A stretch of DNA of 7,049 nucleotides from an uncultured Ruminococcus sp. GTDB lineage: Bacteria; Bacillota; Clostridia; Oscillospirales; Ruminococcaceae. Location: positions 1 to 7,049 of the forward strand of contig CAMNAY010000085.1 of the NCBI GenBank assembly GCA_946531975.1, read 5' to 3'. Both the position numbers and the translations under genes were made by a program. The notes beneath the pieces are model-generated. The model searched no databases. It worked only from the letters and a program-made list of their open reading frames with translations, and was not told the origin of the DNA. How positions within the stretch are numbered: position 1 is the stretch's first letter; every line of letters starts with the position of its first letter. Positions 6,176 to 7,049 of this stretch are shown here, one piece after another.

Positions 6176-6729
6176 AATAATCCCTCCTGTTCCAGATACA
6201 CCTGTAACCGGTCGCGCATCCGTTTGAGAATGCTCTTGACCGTCCCCTCGCGCATGTCTGTTTCTGCCGCGACATCCGCGATCGGCAGCATCGAAAAATA
6301 CCGCAGCAGAAATACCCGGCGGTGCTTTGCGGGTGCTTCCCGCAAAAACTTTTCAATCGTGTCTGTCAGTGTGATTTTGTCGATCACACGCTCGGTGTCG
6401 TCCGACGCACGCAGACAGTCGCCCAGCTCCTCCAGCACCAGCGGCAGCTCCCCGCTGCCGCGCCGTTTCGCTTTTCTCGCCTCATAGCGGTTCAGCGCAT
6501 TGTTGCGGGTCAGTGCTGCACAGTATGCCGAGAGCTTCGCGGGCTGTTCCGGCGGAATCGCGTTCCATGTCTGATATAGCATATCGTTCACACACTCCTC
6601 TGCATCTTCTGCATTTCTGAGAATCTGCATGGCGACGGAGCGGCAAAGTCCGCCGTATTTCTGCTGCACCTCCTGCAAGGCGCGCTCACTGCGGGCACGG
6701 TACAGCGCTAAAATCTCATCGTCATGCAT
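6172..6729 (-). CDS. ECF-type RNA polymerase sigma factor B (185 aa)
   Basis: Region 2 covers about residues 5-88: LALYRARSERALQEVQQKYGG, then LRNAEDAEECVNDMLYQTWN, the best-conserved part, then AYCAALTRNNALNRYEARKA. A linker with ELPLVLEELGDCL (95-106) leads to region 4 at about 120-180: FLREAPAKHRRVFLLRYFSM, then helix-turn-helix IADVAAETDMREGTVKSILKRMRDRL. 'EDAEECVND..Y..WN.IPP' is typical of a Firmicutes ECF branch linked to large membrane partners. ATG 6729 is chosen because GAAAGGAG (6745-6738) lies 8 nt upstream. A possible start at 6837 would add 36 residues of non-sigma-like sequence running through a hairpin and is rejected. The stop overlaps the next ATG (ATGA). It is a different subfamily from sigma A, with a different region 2 signature and a longer linker. 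Confidence 0.92.
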   Translation of the reverse strand: MHDDEILALYRARSERALQEVQQKYGGLCRSVAMQILRNAEDAEECVNDMLYQTWNAIPPEQPAKLSAYCAALTRNNALNRYEARKAKRRGSGELPLVLEELGDCLRASDDTERVIDKITLTDTIEKFLREAPAKHRRVFLLRYFSMLPIADVAAETDMREGTVKSILKRMRDRLQVYLEQEGLL

Positions 6730-6762
6730 CTCATCATCTCCTTTCGGGATATCCCTCTGTTT

Positions 6763-6771
6763 ATTATGACA
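6763..6771 (-). promoter_or_regulatory. Candidate extended -10 promoter of operon B
   Basis: The minus strand reads TGTCATAAT (6771-6763), that is TGN plus CATAAT, 5 of 6 bases of the -10 consensus. There is no good TTGACA at 16-18 nt upstream, which fits an extended -10 promoter. Transcription would start near 6756, giving a leader of about 27 nt with the ribosome binding site at 6745-6738. An ECF-type promoter further upstream cannot be excluded. Confidence 0.4.
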
Positions 6772-6809
6772 GGAACGGAAGCGGAAAGGTTGCAGAATCA
6801 GCAAAAGAA

Positions 6810-6855
6810 CCGGCAGCGCATCTGTGACGGGGATCACATACCGATGTGCTGCCGG
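6810..6855. repeat. Large imperfect hairpin upstream of operon B
   Basis: Arms 6810-6822 (CCGGCAGCGCATC) and 6843-6855 pair over 13 positions. One of these is G·U on the plus strand and C·A on the minus strand. Inside, TGTGA (6823-6827) pairs with TCACA (6834-6838). The plus-strand side is followed by ATCTTTGTTTC and the minus-strand side by TTCTTTTGC, so either could act as a terminator. It may shield operon B from read-through or stop antisense transcripts. Confidence 0.5.
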
Positions 6856-6993
6856 ATCTTTGTTTCTTGGAGTGCCGCAGGCATATTGCCGCAGCCTTCA
6901 GGAAAGGGAGGAAAGTTCAGAGAATCGGGGTTCTCTGTATTGTATTTTACCGCTTTCATGTGATTGCATCGTGAAAGCAGCCTGAAAAGCCGC
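6856..6993. other. Non-coding stretch upstream of operon B
   Basis: No gene is supported here. It holds a 7-bp inverted repeat CAGAGAA/TTCTCTG (6918-6924 and 6931-6937, 6-nt loop), a second inverted repeat GCTTTCA/TGAAAGC (6952-6958 and 6972-6978, 13-nt spacer) and an AT-rich patch at 6938-6949 (minus strand TAAAATACAATA) that could contain a -10. The reading frames crossing it show no coding signal. Confidence 0.4.
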
Positions 6994-7032
6994 AAAAAAC
7001 CGCCCGCCTCCGATTGGGAAGCGGGCGGTTTT
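6994..7032 (-). terminator. Intrinsic terminator of a minus-strand gene beyond the right edge
   Basis: Arms 6996-7007 (AAAACCGCCCGC) and 7021-7032 are perfectly complementary over 12 bp, with inner pairing TCC/GGA (7009-7011 and 7017-7019). Read on the minus strand the stem runs into TTTTTT then GCGGCTTTTC, a classic terminator. Read on the plus strand it has only TTTT. It therefore best fits a minus-strand gene ending at or just past 7049. Confidence 0.82.
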
Positions 7033-7049
7033 GAGATTCCCGTTCAATG

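Noticed and set aside
6730..6837. N-terminal extension of sigma B starting at 6837
   Set aside because: The added 36 residues are not sigma-like and the frame runs through a stable hairpin. ATG 6729 has an ideally spaced GAAAGGAG and gives a normal region 2 start.
6724..6963. Plus-strand 79-codon open frame at the right end
   Set aside because: It crosses the operon B promoter, leader and hairpin, has no ribosome binding site and no recognisable sequence.
3505..6964. Similar 12-mers upstream of both sigma genes (minus strand ATCACGTGAAAC and ATCACATGAAAG) as a shared ECF -35 element
   Set aside because: Only 10 of 12 bases match, the distances to the start codons differ greatly (about 60 and 224 nt), no common -10 follows, and a match this good is expected by chance several times between two regions of this size.
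1..7049. CRISPR array, tRNA, insertion sequence or prophage features
   Set aside because: No regularly spaced direct repeats, cloverleaf-like segments, transposase motifs or target-site duplications were seen on either strand.

Overview
The window looks like chromosomal DNA of a moderately GC-rich Clostridia member, most likely Oscillospiraceae/Ruminococcus-like. The evidence is strong AGGAGG-type ribosome binding sites, Firmicutes-style ECF sigma factors and the style of the anti-sigma N-termini. The genus is an inference.

Layout. Bases 1-179 (+) are the 3' end of serS (seryl-tRNA synthetase), closed by a 15-bp hairpin terminator at 205-241. The rest of the coding DNA is on the minus strand, as two two-gene operons that each pair an ECF sigma factor with a very large single-pass membrane protein. 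Read in the direction of transcription, operon B is sigma factor 6729-6172 followed by an 837-aa membrane protein 6175-3662, joined by an ATGA stop/start overlap. Operon A is sigma factor 3444-2950 followed by a 906-aa membrane protein 2972-252, with a 23-nt overlap. A 217-nt gap between the operons holds hairpins, a 22-bp palindrome and a possible weak promoter. The right end (6730-7049) holds the operon B leader and a strong terminator for a minus-strand gene beyond the edge.

How it works together. Translational coupling, a short charged cytoplasmic N-terminus and one transmembrane helix point to membrane anti-sigma factors (inference from architecture). Each holds its sigma factor until an outside signal is received. 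What is unusual is the outside part, about 760-830 residues. In both proteins it contains two diverged copies of one module of about 270-320 aa, with landmarks MQDYY, DFTGMGxDLD, GDAxxLYYFYDV, VTPLGV and a closing PLD...LNG strand. The proteins then end in different caps: an NTF2-like-looking domain in A and an Ig-like domain in B. The two sigma factors come from visibly different ECF subfamilies, so related sensors appear to be wired to unrelated sigma factors. This pair of systems is the most interesting content of the window.
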